63,666 nucleotides of DNA from Tannerellaceae bacterium (GTDB lineage: Bacteria; Bacteroidota; Bacteroidia; Bacteroidales; Tannerellaceae). How positions within the stretch are numbered: position 1 is the stretch's first letter; each line of letters begins with the position of its first letter. Shown one piece after another: positions 9,778 to 18,536 of the stretch. The notes beneath the pieces were generated by a model, which searched no databases, was not told the origin of the DNA, and saw only the letters and a list, made by a program, of their open reading frames with translations. The translations under genes and the position numbers were made by a program. The DNA is taken from NCBI GenBank assembly GCA_031280435.1, contig JAITGS010000132.1, forward strand, positions 1 to 63,666, given 5' to 3'.

Positions 9778-9912
9778 TTTATATGCCCCCGCAGGATTGG
9801 CCGTCGGAGCCCGGCTGCCGCATGCCGCTAAAGGCGTCCGGGAGCCGTTCCGCCGGAAGCGATCCTGCCTCGAATAAGAGGGTGGATTCTCCGTTCATAT
9901 AATCCCACCTCA

Positions 9913-10262
9913 ATTCACCACATGATTTTATATGAAAACTGTGTTCAAAGTTTGATTCCGTATATGAATCGAGATAAAACTATATTCAAATTCTGATTCA
10001 CTATATGATTTTATCTGAAAACTATATTCAAATCCTGATTCAGAATATGAATTTATATGAAAACAGTTTTTAAATCTCTATTCACCATATGAATTACTAT
10101 TTAAATATTATACAGGAACCGATTCATATTATGAATTGATATGGCAATATTGTTTCAGCTTGATTCATGTATTGAATTATCTGCAACAAATATTTTTTTA
10201 TTGGATTCAGTATATGAATCAAGACGGATACATTTCTGCGGACTGATTCACCTTATGATTTT
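9913..10262. repeat. Intergenic 41-42-bp phased array 2 (ATTCAnnnTATGAAT core)
   Basis: Nine copies of an ATTCA-centred core, often continuing into TATGAATT (an AT dyad), begin at 9913, 9955, 9996, 10038, 10080, 10122, 10163, 10205 and 10246. Steps are 42, 41, 42, 42, 42, 41, 42 and 41 bp. The sequence between cores is well kept only in the first three or four units (TGAAAACTATATTCAAAT) and then drifts, yet the spacing stays the same. The rest of the 776-bp eno-nhaA gap holds no gene. Confidence 0.88.
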
Positions 10263-10380
10263 TGGGAGGCGGAGAGTTTGGGAGGCGGGCATGGGGGTGG
10301 GAATGTGGCAAAGGGGTTTTATGGAAGTAGGAAATTAATAAAACTGCAAGGTCGCTATTGCAAAAGCCGAATCAAGAGAA

Positions 10381-10388
10381 TATCTTTG
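10381..10388 (+). promoter_or_regulatory. -7 promoter element (TATCTTTG) for nhaA
   Basis: A perfect -7 match with a TTG at 10358-10360 about 20 bp upstream serving as the -33 element. It is 28 bp before the nhaA ATG. Confidence 0.75.
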
Positions 10389-10415
10389 TAAAAAAAACAA
10401 AAAGTATATGCCCCC

Positions 10416-11780
10416 ATGAAACAACAGGAAGACAACGGAAAAACATATCTGATAGACAAGTACGTGCAGCCGGTTCATCGCTTTATCAAGCAGGATAAAG
10501 CGAGCGGTATAGTGCTTGGCGGGGCGGTGCTGATTGCGCTGATATGGGCAAATTCTCCGCTGTCACATTCCTATTTCAACATTTTCCAGCACAAGCTCGG
10601 CTTCAGGTTTGACGGACAGTCTCATTTGGAATTCAGCATATACCACTGGATAAACGACGGGCTTATGGCAATATTTTTCTTCGTGGTAGGTTTGGAGCTT
10701 AAGCGCGAGTTTGTGGAAGGCGAGCTTTCGAATGTTCGCACGGCAATATTGCCTATTGCTGCGGCCGTTGGAGGCATGCTGGTGCCGGCCGTGATATATT
10801 ATCTGCTGAACAGAACCGGGGAGGCTGCCAATGGCTGGGGGATACCGATGGCCACGGATATTGCCTTCGCCCTGGGGGTTTTGTACCTGTTCGGCAAGCG
10901 TGTGCCCACGTCCATAAAGATTTTTCTGGCTGCGCTGGCTATTGTGGACGACCTTGGGGCCGTGGTTGTCATCGCCTTTTTTTATACATCTAATATATAT
11001 ATAGGAAATCTGCTCATAGGATTCGCTTTTGTGGCTGTAATGTTTGCGGGCAACATGATTGGAATCAGGAACTTGTTTTTCTATGCGATACTTGGGGTGG
11101 CCGGGGTTTGGGTGGCCTTTGTGACGTCCGGGGTTCATGCCACTATTGCTGCGGTGATAGCGGCATTCACTATTCCTGCCGATGTGCGTATTAATCCGCG
11201 TGTTTATATCAACAGGATGGAGAAGCTGCTGAAGGATCTGAACCTCATTCAGCTGAATGCCCGTAACACGCTTTCGGAGGAACAGGTTCATCTGTTCGGG
11301 GAGATAAAGCAGGGTACGAATGATGCCATCCCGCCTCTTCAGCGGCTGGAGCATGCTTTTTATCCTGTGGCCATGTTCGGAGTGCTGCCTGTTTTTGCGG
11401 TGGCTAATGCCGGTGTGCCGTTCCAGGTGCATGCGGATTTCTGGACGGGCTCGGTTTCGCTGGGTGTGGCCCTCGGATTGTTTGTGGGCAAGCCTCTGGG
11501 GGTGATTGGCACCACCTGGCTGTTGGTGAAGCTGAAGATTGCGAAGTATCCTAAGGGGATGAACTTTCTGCACCTGATGGGTGTGGGGCTTCTTGCCTCC
11601 ATTGGCTTTACGATGTCGATATTTATCACGTCTCTTGCCTTCACGGAGCCTGCTCACTTCCTTCAAGCCAAGCTGGGCATATTCGCGGCGTCGATAGCAG
11701 GTGGAGGTCTGGGCTACCTGGTGCTGAAAAAAGCGATAGGCAAGGAGCCCTCCGAAGTAGCGGCGAAAGCCAAAGTTTGA
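10416..11780 (+). CDS. nhaA: Na+/H+ antiporter NhaA
   Basis: This 454-aa inner-membrane protein has the NhaA arrangement of about 12 transmembrane helices. The adjacent ion-binding aspartates are D178-D179 in LAIVDDLGAVVVI, and the unwound-helix motif GIPMATDIAFALGVLYLFG is at 142-160. It exchanges Na+ for protons, giving sodium and pH homeostasis. It is longer than the E. coli protein, mainly through a cytoplasmic loop near residues 270-310. It has its own promoter and stands alone. Confidence 0.96.
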   Translation: MKQQEDNGKTYLIDKYVQPVHRFIKQDKASGIVLGGAVLIALIWANSPLSHSYFNIFQHKLGFRFDGQSHLEFSIYHWINDGLMAIFFFVVGLELKREFVEGELSNVRTAILPIAAAVGGMLVPAVIYYLLNRTGEAANGWGIPMATDIAFALGVLYLFGKRVPTSIKIFLAALAIVDDLGAVVVIAFFYTSNIYIGNLLIGFAFVAVMFAGNMIGIRNLFFYAILGVAGVWVAFVTSGVHATIAAVIAAFTIPADVRINPRVYINRMEKLLKDLNLIQLNARNTLSEEQVHLFGEIKQGTNDAIPPLQRLEHAFYPVAMFGVLPVFAVANAGVPFQVHADFWTGSVSLGVALGLFVGKPLGVIGTTWLLVKLKIAKYPKGMNFLHLMGVGLLASIGFTMSIFITSLAFTEPAHFLQAKLGIFAASIAGGGLGYLVLKKAIGKEPSEVAAKAKV

Positions 11781-11907
11781 GGAGGTAAATAAGGCTGCGG
11801 GAGGTGGTGAATTGCATTTTGTCCATGACATCCCGGCTTTTCATAGCTAAAAAAACTAAAAACGCGATGGTACGAAGCATAGAGTAAGTAAAGAATGAAA
11901 AAATATA

Positions 11908-11915
11908 TATATTTG
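11908..11915 (+). promoter_or_regulatory. -7 promoter element (TATATTTG) for the first tonB gene
   Basis: A -7 match in an AT-rich stretch 34 bp before the TonB start at 11949. Confidence 0.6.
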
Positions 11916-11948
11916 CAATGTAAGAAACACCTATAAATTTAAAAAAGT

Positions 11949-12644
11949 ATGGAAGTCAAGAAATCAAAAGATGCGGACTTGGAGAGTTCGAAACTGTCAA
12001 GCTACCTGATGGGGCTTGTTGTTGGGCTTGCAATATTATTCGTCGGCTTTGAATGGGGCACGCAAGACGTTAAGGAAGTTGTAGACACAGGCATTGTTGA
12101 AATCCAGGCAGAAGAGGAGATAGAGATCACCCGGCCGGAAGACACGCCTCCCCCGCCTCCTCCCCCGCCGGTACAGGTAACACCTGAGATATTGGAAGTT
12201 GTGGAAGATAATGTCAAGGTAGACGAGACGGAAATTCTCTCTACGGAGGACGATTCGAAGAAAGCTCAGGAGCAGGTATACGTACCGACGGCTCCGGTGG
12301 CTGCACAAGATGAGGAGGAATCCGCTCAGGAGATATTTGCCATAGTGGAAGACATGCCTGAATATCCTGGCGGCCAGGCAGAGATGTTCAAGTTCCTGAG
12401 AGAGAATCTGAAGTATCCTATTATTGCGCAGGAGAACGGTGTGACGGGCCGCGTGACGGTAGGTTTTGTTGTCAACCGCGACGGCTCGATTGTGGATGCA
12501 ACGGTAATGCGCGGTGTGGATCCATCTTTAGACAAGGAAGCCCTCCGCGTGGTCACATCCATGCCGAAATGGACTCCGGGCAAGCAGCGCGGCAAGCCGG
12601 TGCGAGTAAAATTCACTGTTCCGGTAACATTCAAGTTGAATTAA
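11949..12644 (+). CDS. Energy transducer TonB, tandem copy 1
   Basis: The 231-aa product has a cytoplasmic N-terminus, one transmembrane anchor (about 22-38, LMGLVVGLAILFVGFEW), a periplasmic spacer with a proline run (PPPPPPPPVQVTPEIL), and a C-terminal TonB domain (about 140-231, FVVNRDGSIVDATVMRGVDP and MPKWTPGKQRGKPV). It couples inner-membrane proton-motive force, through ExbB/ExbD, to SusC-type outer-membrane receptors. A close paralogue follows 60 bp downstream. Confidence 0.95.
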   Translation: MEVKKSKDADLESSKLSSYLMGLVVGLAILFVGFEWGTQDVKEVVDTGIVEIQAEEEIEITRPEDTPPPPPPPPVQVTPEILEVVEDNVKVDETEILSTEDDSKKAQEQVYVPTAPVAAQDEEESAQEIFAIVEDMPEYPGGQAEMFKFLRENLKYPIIAQENGVTGRVTVGFVVNRDGSIVDATVMRGVDPSLDKEALRVVTSMPKWTPGKQRGKPVRVKFTVPVTFKLN

Positions 12645-12704
12645 ACAGAACAAAAAAATCAGCATGTCTTTTCAGAATTAGTAACTCTATAAAAAAATAA
12701 AATT

Positions 12705-13400
12705 ATGGAAAGCAAGAAATCCAAAAATGCAAGCTTAGAAAGTACGAAGGTATCGCACTATCTGATGGGGCTTATAGTTGGGCTTGCAATACTATTTGTC
12801 GGCTTCGAGTGGCGTAGCTCAGATCTGAAGATGCCGATTAACACAGGCATCGTTGATATTAAAGCGGAAACAGAAATTGACATCACTCGTCCGGAAGAGA
12901 CACCTCCTCCTCCGCCGCCCCCTCCGGTGCAGGCAACTCCTGAGATATTGGAAGTAGTAGATAATAATGCTGCAATAGATCAGCAGGAGATGCGCTCGAC
13001 GGAAGACGATTTGCATACTATTCAGGTTGAGTCGTACGTACAGCCCTCCGCAGTTATGACGGTTGAAGAAGAAGCTTCGCAGGAGGAGATTTTTCAGAGA
13101 GTGGAAGAGATGCCACAGTTTCCCGGCGGCGACTTAGAGCTGTTCAAATTCTTGAGAGATAATATATGGTATCCATTCGGTGCCATGCATGACGGCATAT
13201 CTGGCCGCGTGACGGTAGGTTTTGTTGTAAACAGCGACGGCTCTATTGTTGATGCAACGGTATTGCGTGGCGTAGATCCCGCGCTGGACAAGGAGGCCCT
13301 GCGTGTTGTAAGCAGCATGCCGAAATGGACTCCTGGCAAGCAGAGAGGCAAGCCGGTAAGAGTAAAGTATGCTGTTCCGGTAACATTCAAGTTGAATTAA
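12705..13400 (+). CDS. Energy transducer TonB, tandem copy 2
   Basis: This protein is also 231 aa and has the same layout as its upstream neighbour: transmembrane anchor about 22-38, proline run, and C-terminal TonB domain ending VPVTFKLN. The anchor and C-terminal domain are nearly the same in the two copies, while the spacer between about residues 85 and 135 has diverged. This indicates a tandem duplication in which the ExbB/D-facing and receptor-facing parts are under constraint. The copies may serve different receptors (inference). Confidence 0.95.
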   Translation: MESKKSKNASLESTKVSHYLMGLIVGLAILFVGFEWRSSDLKMPINTGIVDIKAETEIDITRPEETPPPPPPPPVQATPEILEVVDNNAAIDQQEMRSTEDDLHTIQVESYVQPSAVMTVEEEASQEEIFQRVEEMPQFPGGDLELFKFLRDNIWYPFGAMHDGISGRVTVGFVVNSDGSIVDATVLRGVDPALDKEALRVVSSMPKWTPGKQRGKPVRVKYAVPVTFKLN

Positions 13401-13440
13401 ACAGCAAGGATTAAAAAAAGAAAGTAGTCCGACCCTAATT

Positions 13441-13500
13441 TCCCCTCCCAGGAAGGATGCCGGAAGCGATTCCGCCCCCTTTTCCTTCCTCGGAGGGGAC
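13441..13500 (+). terminator. Large hairpin after the tonB pair
   Basis: A 16-bp stem interrupted by one C-C mismatch (TCCCCTCC and AGGAAGGA pair with TCCTTCCT and GGAGGGGA). The loop holds a small GGAA/TTCC hairpin. The following T-run is weak (TTCTTT), so it is a terminator or an mRNA 3' stabiliser. Confidence 0.6.
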
Positions 13501-13529
13501 TTCTTTGATTCGGAAAATAAAACTTAAGC

Positions 13530-14507
13530 ATGTATCTCAGTTTTCAGGACATCATATCCCGCGTTGAAACCGAAATATCGAGGTTGCGCTTCGTTAATCA
13601 CCCGGAAAGTTTGTACGCTCCCATATCCTATATGCTCTCGATAGGAGGCAAACGGATTCGCCCGTCGCTTGCGCTTGTATCATGCAATATATACAGCGAT
13701 TCGATAGAGCATTCCATCCCTCCCGCCCTTTGCGTAGAGGTGTTCCATAACTTCACCCTCATGCACGACGACCTGATAGACAACTCGGATCGTCGGAGGA
13801 AGAAGCCCACGGTTCATAAGGTATGGAACAAGAATACGGCTATCCTTTCGGGCGACGCTATGCTGATTACTGCCTATCGGCTTATCTCCGAGTCGCCTTC
13901 GTCGAACCTGAAAGAACTTCTGGATTTGTTCACGACAACGGCGCTTGAAATCTGCGGAGGCCAGCAATACGATATGGATTTTGAATCGCGAACCGACGTA
14001 ACGGAGGCCGAATACATAGAGATGATTCGCCTGAAGACAGCCGTGCTCCTTGCCTGCGCTCTGAAAGCCGGAGCAATCATAGGCGGCGCATCTGAGGAAG
14101 AGGCTATGCACCTGTACGAGCTGGGAGTTTATATTGGCCTTGCCTATCAGTTGCAGGACGACCTGCTGGATGTATACGGCGATCCGGAAACCTTCGGCAA
14201 AATAGTTGGCGGCGATATTCTTAGCAACAAGAAGACCTTCCTCCTGATCTATGCACTGGAGCAAGCCTCCCAATCGCAGAGCGAGGAGTTTCATCGCTGG
14301 TTCGGACAGAAGACATTCGATCCTTCGGAGAAAGTTGCAGCCTTCAAGCGCATGTACGACGCTCTGGGAGTGAAGGAGGCGGCAGAAGCCAAGATCAAAT
14401 CCTACTACGACAAAGCCTGGGAACACCTACACATGTTGCAGGCTCCGCACGGACGTCTGGCAGTGCTGGAAGAGGTAACGAACTATCTGTTGTATCGCCA
14501 GGCGTAA
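13530..14507 (+). CDS. Polyprenyl synthetase family protein (IspB-like)
   Basis: The 325-aa product is a trans-isoprenyl diphosphate synthase. The first Asp-rich motif is DDLID (80-84) followed by RRR, and the second is DDLLD (210-214); these bind Mg and the diphosphates. GGKRIRPSLAL (39-49) is the substrate-binding stretch. Such enzymes build the long chain of menaquinone or the C55 carrier; residues before the first motif (FHNFTLMHDD) suggest a long-chain product, but length cannot be set from sequence alone. The tatD gene follows with no gap. Confidence 0.93.
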   Translation: MYLSFQDIISRVETEISRLRFVNHPESLYAPISYMLSIGGKRIRPSLALVSCNIYSDSIEHSIPPALCVEVFHNFTLMHDDLIDNSDRRRKKPTVHKVWNKNTAILSGDAMLITAYRLISESPSSNLKELLDLFTTTALEICGGQQYDMDFESRTDVTEAEYIEMIRLKTAVLLACALKAGAIIGGASEEEAMHLYELGVYIGLAYQLQDDLLDVYGDPETFGKIVGGDILSNKKTFLLIYALEQASQSQSEEFHRWFGQKTFDPSEKVAAFKRMYDALGVKEAAEAKIKSYYDKAWEHLHMLQAPHGRLAVLEEVTNYLLYRQA

Positions 14508-15287
14508 GTGAAGTTAATGGGATTGGTCGACACACACAGCCACGTATATCTCGAAGCCTTCGACGCAGATCGCGAAGCTTGTTTGCATGAAGCCGAAGCG
14601 TCGGGGATAGAGAAAATATTACTGCCGAACATCGACTTGTCCAGCATTGATCGTATGCAGGCCATGTGCGACAAGTATCCGGGCTTCCTGCATCCTATGA
14701 TGGGGCTTCACCCTACCGGCGTTAAAGCAGATTATGCGGCAGCGCTTAGCAGCATGGAAACTTATCTTCACAAGGGTTCGTACTGCGCCATAGGCGAAAT
14801 AGGTATAGATCTGTATTGGGACAAAAGCTATCTGACGGAGCAAATAGCTGCATTCGAGGAGCAATTGCGATGGAGCATCGACCTCGATCTGCCCATAGTA
14901 ATACATACGAGAAAAGCCTTCCCAGTAGTTTTCGAGTGTATATATAAGATAGGAAAGGATCGCCTGAAAGGAGTATTCCATAGCTTCTCCGGCTCGGAAG
15001 CCGACTTGCACGAAATCGAGCGGCTCGGCAACTTCAAGATAGGGATAGGCGGAGTGGTAACATACAAGAATGCAAAGCTTCCGGACATAATATCCCGGAC
15101 GGATATCAGCAATATCCTGCTGGAAACAGACGCTCCCTACCTGCCTCCGGTTCCCCATCGCGGCAAGCGCAACGATCCTGTGTATATATGGGAGACGGCC
15201 CGAAAAGTAGCCGAAGTGTATAAGCGGACGGTAGAAGAAGTGGCTCGAATCACACGAGCAAGTAGCTTTGAAATGTTTGCATTGTGA
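14508..15287 (+). CDS. tatD: TatD family metal-dependent hydrolase
   Basis: This 259-aa TIM-barrel hydrolase shows the TatD metal and catalytic motifs: DTHSH (8-12), GEIGIDLYWD with E97, IHTRKAF, HSFSGS and LETDAPYLPP. TatD proteins act as 3'-5' DNA exonucleases or related phosphoesterases in the cytoplasm. The start is GTG directly after the previous stop; the ATG at 14517 (MGLVDTHSH) is a possible alternative. It is co-transcribed with the polyprenyl synthase gene. Confidence 0.93.
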   Translation: MKLMGLVDTHSHVYLEAFDADREACLHEAEASGIEKILLPNIDLSSIDRMQAMCDKYPGFLHPMMGLHPTGVKADYAAALSSMETYLHKGSYCAIGEIGIDLYWDKSYLTEQIAAFEEQLRWSIDLDLPIVIHTRKAFPVVFECIYKIGKDRLKGVFHSFSGSEADLHEIERLGNFKIGIGGVVTYKNAKLPDIISRTDISNILLETDAPYLPPVPHRGKRNDPVYIWETARKVAEVYKRTVEEVARITRASSFEMFAL

Positions 15288-15417
15288 AACATTTGCCGCA
15301 GGTAACACCTATTTATATGAAGCAAAAACATTTGAATTGCGAGCCTGAAAGTTTGAGGTTTTATTTTTTTTTGTATTTTGCGCTCGATTTATGAAGGTAC
15401 ACTATTCTAAAAAACAA

Positions 15418-15505
15418 GGAGAGATGCTCGAGTGGTTGAAGAGGCACGCCTGGAAAGCGTGTGTACGCCAAAAGCGTACCGCGGGTTCGAATCCCGCTTT
15501 CTCCG
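15418..15505 (+). tRNA. tRNA-Ser (anticodon GGA)
   Basis: An 88-nt class II tRNA. The acceptor stem GGAGAGA pairs with TTTCTCC, the anticodon loop is CTGGAAA with anticodon GGA, there is a long variable arm (GTACGCCAAAAGCGTAC hairpin) typical of tRNA-Ser, and the T arm is GCGGGTTCGAATCCCGC. The CCA end is not encoded. It lies between tatD and exbB. Confidence 0.97.
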
Positions 15506-15567
15506 CACAATATTAAAGAACAATCAAATGATGAATTAAATTATTAATCTTAAAAATTAAACACACA

Positions 15568-16320
15568 ATGAAAAAGTTTTTTGCTAAAACATTCCTGGTT
15601 CTGTGCGCCCTTGGCACAACAACATTTGCATTTGCACAAGAAGCTGCCACTGCTGCCGAAACAGCCGCAACAGAAGGAGGCTTTCACAATGCATTGAAGA
15701 TAAAATTTATTGAGGGTGGCGCCGAGTTTATGACAGTTATCGCCATTCTGTTAATCTTAGGCTTAGGCTTCTGTCTGGAGAGAGTAATCTATCTTAATTT
15801 GGCAGAAGTTAATCCCCGCAAGCTTCTGAAAGGTGTGGAGGAAGCCCTTGACAAAGGCGACGTTGAAGGCGCAAAAACAATAGCCCGCAACACTCGCGGC
15901 CCCATTGCATCCATTATTTACCAAGGACTGTTGAGAATAGACCAGGGTATTGATGTGGTTGAGAAATCAGTTGTATCGTATGGCGGCGTTCAAAGCGGTT
16001 TGATGGAGAAGAACTTCTCATGGATCGGTTTGTTTATCGCACTGTCCCCATCGGTTGGGTTCCTCGGTACTGTGGTTGGTATGGTTATGGCTTTCGACGA
16101 TATTGAAAGAGCCGGAGATATTAGCCCGACAGTTGTTGCCGGAGGTATGAAAGTGGCGTTGATTACAACCGTCGGCGGTTTGATCGTAGCTCTGATCCTG
16201 CAAACTTTCTACAATTATTTACTGAGCAAGCTGGAAGGCATCATCAACCAGATGGAAGACGCATCCATTACTTTGATTGACATCGCTCTGAAATATACGT
16301 ACAAATACAACAACAAATAA
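15568..16320 (+). CDS. exbB: MotA/TolQ/ExbB proton channel family protein
   Basis: This 250-aa protein has three transmembrane helices (about 52-70, 150-175, 195-215), the last two bearing the ExbB signature (GLFIALSPSVGFLGTVVGMVMAF region and VALITTVGGLIVAL). It forms the proton-conducting complex with ExbD that energises TonB. An N-terminal segment (1-24, ending FAFAQ) looks like a cleavable signal peptide. It is the first gene of a tight operon (8-bp and 12-bp gaps, then a 1-bp overlap) with a membrane protein and two ExbD proteins. Confidence 0.95.
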   Translation: MKKFFAKTFLVLCALGTTTFAFAQEAATAAETAATEGGFHNALKIKFIEGGAEFMTVIAILLILGLGFCLERVIYLNLAEVNPRKLLKGVEEALDKGDVEGAKTIARNTRGPIASIIYQGLLRIDQGIDVVEKSVVSYGGVQSGLMEKNFSWIGLFIALSPSVGFLGTVVGMVMAFDDIERAGDISPTVVAGGMKVALITTVGGLIVALILQTFYNYLLSKLEGIINQMEDASITLIDIALKYTYKYNNK

Positions 16321-16328
16321 TTAACAAC

Positions 16329-16805
16329 ATGGCTGTAACTAAAATCAGAAAAATATCCAGTTGGACTTTGGTCGTAACGAGCGTAATCCTCCTGGTAGTT
16401 TTAGGGCTCTTCCTGACCGGCGGTAATAATCCTCCGCTGAATGGAAAATCCTGGTACCCGAAACAAACCGATACGTTACTGTATTGGGGATATGTCATGT
16501 TTGGATTAACCGTGCTGGCAACAGTAATTTTCGCCCTGCTTCAGTTCGTTCAGAATTTCAGGAACGACGCAAAGAAAGCTTTATTAGGTTTGGGCGTAAT
16601 CATAGCATTTGCCGCATTACTATTTATCACCTATTCGATTGGCAGCGGAGAACCGATTGCGCGGCTTGCAACAGGCTCGTCGGCTTCTTACAATGTGCCG
16701 ACATGGTTGAAAGCAGCCGATATGCTGATTTATTCCATATACGCCATGTTTATCATGACGTTCGTCGCAATTGTGGTAGGCAGCATCAAAAATTTATTTA
16801 AATAA
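16329..16805 (+). CDS. Membrane protein of the ExbB/ExbD operon
   Basis: The 158-aa product has four predicted transmembrane helices (about 14-32, 55-75, 92-110 and 135-153). I recognise no enzymatic motif. Proteins of this kind sit between exbB and exbD in many Bacteroidales, so it is probably an accessory subunit of the TonB motor (context inference). The start is supported by its place 8 bp after exbB. Confidence 0.85.
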   Translation: MAVTKIRKISSWTLVVTSVILLVVLGLFLTGGNNPPLNGKSWYPKQTDTLLYWGYVMFGLTVLATVIFALLQFVQNFRNDAKKALLGLGVIIAFAALLFITYSIGSGEPIARLATGSSASYNVPTWLKAADMLIYSIYAMFIMTFVAIVVGSIKNLFK

Positions 16806-16817
16806 TCTGCTATTCGT

Positions 16818-17414
16818 ATGGCAAAAAAGAAAAGAAAAGTCCCCGCGTTGAACTCAACATCGTCGGCCGACATTGCCTTCATCATGCTTCTTTTCTTCTT
16901 ATTGACTTCTTCTATGGATACCGACAGAGGGTTGCCGCGACGCTTGCCTCCGCCTCCGCAGAAAGATCAAAAGATGAACGACGTAAAAGTCAAGAAGAGA
17001 AACATTCTGGTTGTGCTGATCAATTCAAGCAATCAGATCAGTGCAGGTGATGAATACATAACCGATATGAAACTGTTGAGAAACAAGGTGAAAGAGTTTG
17101 TTGAAAATCCAACAAACAACGAACACATGCCCGAAAAAACGGAAGTAGACGTTCCGTTCTTCGGGAACATGATGGTGTCAAAGAGCCATGTGGTTTCACT
17201 GCAAAACGACCGCGGAACTTCATATCAGAGTTATATAACGGTGCAAAGCGAAATAGTGGCCGCTTACTCCGAACTTAGGAATGAGATTTCCCAGAAGAAA
17301 TTCGGGAAAAACTTTATGGAATTGAACGAAGAACAACAAGAGGCTGTGAAAAAGATTTATCCGCAAAATATATCCGAAGCAGAGCCTAAAAACTATTCAG
17401 AGAGGAAAAAGTAA
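16818..17414 (+). CDS. ExbD/TolR family biopolymer transport protein 1
   Basis: This 198-aa protein has a short basic cytoplasmic N-terminus (MAKKKRKVP), one transmembrane helix with the conserved Asp (SSADIAFIMLLFFLL, D at about 18), and a periplasmic domain. ExbD carries protons with ExbB to drive TonB. It is longer than the usual 130-150 aa, with an added segment near residues 90-150. The stop overlaps the start of the next gene (TAATG). Confidence 0.94.
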   Translation: MAKKKRKVPALNSTSSADIAFIMLLFFLLTSSMDTDRGLPRRLPPPPQKDQKMNDVKVKKRNILVVLINSSNQISAGDEYITDMKLLRNKVKEFVENPTNNEHMPEKTEVDVPFFGNMMVSKSHVVSLQNDRGTSYQSYITVQSEIVAAYSELRNEISQKKFGKNFMELNEEQQEAVKKIYPQNISEAEPKNYSERKK

Positions 17415-17881
17415 TGGGAAAATTTGGAGGAGGCAACAACCGGGAAGTACCTCAACCCAGTATGGCATCGCTATCAGACTTGGTTTTCACGTTTTTGTTC
17501 TTCATCATGATGGTAACTTCCATGCGTGAAGTAACATTAATGGTGCGATTCAGAGCCCCGCAAGCAACCGAACTTCAGAAGCTGGAGAAAAAGTCGCTTG
17601 TTACATTTATATATATAGGCGAGCCGGTAGAGAAATACAAAGCCAAGTTTGGTTCTGCAACGCGCGTCCAATTGAACGATCAGTTTGAGGAAATATCCGC
17701 TATTCAAGACTATATCGCTCAGGAAAAATCGAGTATGAAAGAAGAAGATCAGCCCCTTATGACGGTTTCTATAAAAGCAGATAGAGACACAAAGATGGGT
17801 ATTATAACCGACGTCAAGCAAGCGCTTCGCGAAGCTTATGCACTGAAGATTAGTTATTCTGCCCTTAGTGGGGCTCAATAA
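17414..17881 (+). CDS. ExbD/TolR family biopolymer transport protein 2
   Basis: The 155-aa product has a single N-terminal transmembrane helix with the conserved Asp (MASLSDLVFTFLFFIMMVTS) and a periplasmic domain. It is a diverged paralogue of the preceding ExbD; Bacteroidota often encode two, probably forming a mixed dimer. It is the last gene of the operon, ended by a strong terminator. Confidence 0.94.
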   Translation: MGKFGGGNNREVPQPSMASLSDLVFTFLFFIMMVTSMREVTLMVRFRAPQATELQKLEKKSLVTFIYIGEPVEKYKAKFGSATRVQLNDQFEEISAIQDYIAQEKSSMKEEDQPLMTVSIKADRDTKMGIITDVKQALREAYALKISYSALSGAQ

Positions 17882-17923
17882 TATTTTGTGGTTTTCATTG
17901 TTTCATTTTATTTATTTGACTCC

Positions 17924-17957
17924 GGAGTTGCTTTGAAAAAGGCAACTCCTTTTTTTT
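17924..17957 (+). terminator. Terminator of the exbB operon
   Basis: GGAGTTGC (17924-17931) pairs with GCAACTCC (17942-17949), followed by eight more T residues, 43 bp after the last exbD stop. Confidence 0.9.
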
Positions 17958-18180
17958 GCCCGGCATGCGCACCTGCACGCATGTGAATTTGATAGGCATC
18001 ATACGTTTATTGGCGGATAAAATGCTTGTTGAAGGCTGGAGCCGGCGAGGCGCGGTGCCAACTTTGTCGGTCAAACTCACAATGTCCGTTAGAAGGGTAA
18101 AGCCGGCGGGTTATTGATGTGCTCCTTTCTCCTGAGATTCTAAACTCTCATAATTGTGAGTTTTATAAGTCCGGAAAATC

Positions 18181-18400
18181 GACTGCTCCACTTAGTGGAA
18201 AGCGCGATCGGCATGCCGGGGGAGCTTTCCACTAAGTGGAAAGTGCGATCGACTTGCTCGATCATGCTTTCAACAATGTTGGCGGCGTGATCGACTTGCT
18301 CGATCATGCTTTCAACATTGTTGGCGGCGTGATCGACTTGCCGGGCGAGCTTTCAACATTGTTGGTGACATGCCGAACTTGGGCAGGGAGGTTGGCGGCA
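18181..18400. repeat. Intergenic 41-42-bp array 3
   Basis: Copies of GATCGACTTG-type cores start at 18206, 18247, 18289, 18331 and (degenerate) about 18372; the steps are 41, 42, 42 and 41 bp. Between cores lies a dyad: CTTTCCACTAAGTGGAAAG in the first units, replaced by CTTTCAACATTGTTGG in later ones. So the dyad has changed sequence but kept symmetry and position. The remaining part of the 655-bp gap (17882-18536) holds a terminator, a near-palindrome (ACTCTCATAATTGTGAGT) near 18134 and the next promoter. Confidence 0.85.
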
Positions 18401-18502
18401 AGGGGGCGTAATCCGCATCCGGGCGTGCGAAGAATGATCCGGTGCTGATGCCTTTGCCCTGAATTATATGTCCGCAAGATTTGGTTTATATCTTAATTGC
18501 CG

Positions 18503-18510
18503 TATCTTTG
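18503..18510 (+). promoter_or_regulatory. -7 promoter element (TATCTTTG) for the glsA-glsB operon
   Basis: A perfect -7 match 26 bp before the ATG at 18537; TTGG at 18481 may be the -33 element. Confidence 0.7.
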
Positions 18511-18536
18511 CCTGGGATCAAAGTGCTTAAATCCGT

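Noticed and set aside
10563-11831. Minus-strand frame of 422 codons opposite nhaA
   Set aside because: NhaA on the plus strand is certain; the antisense product has no recognisable feature.
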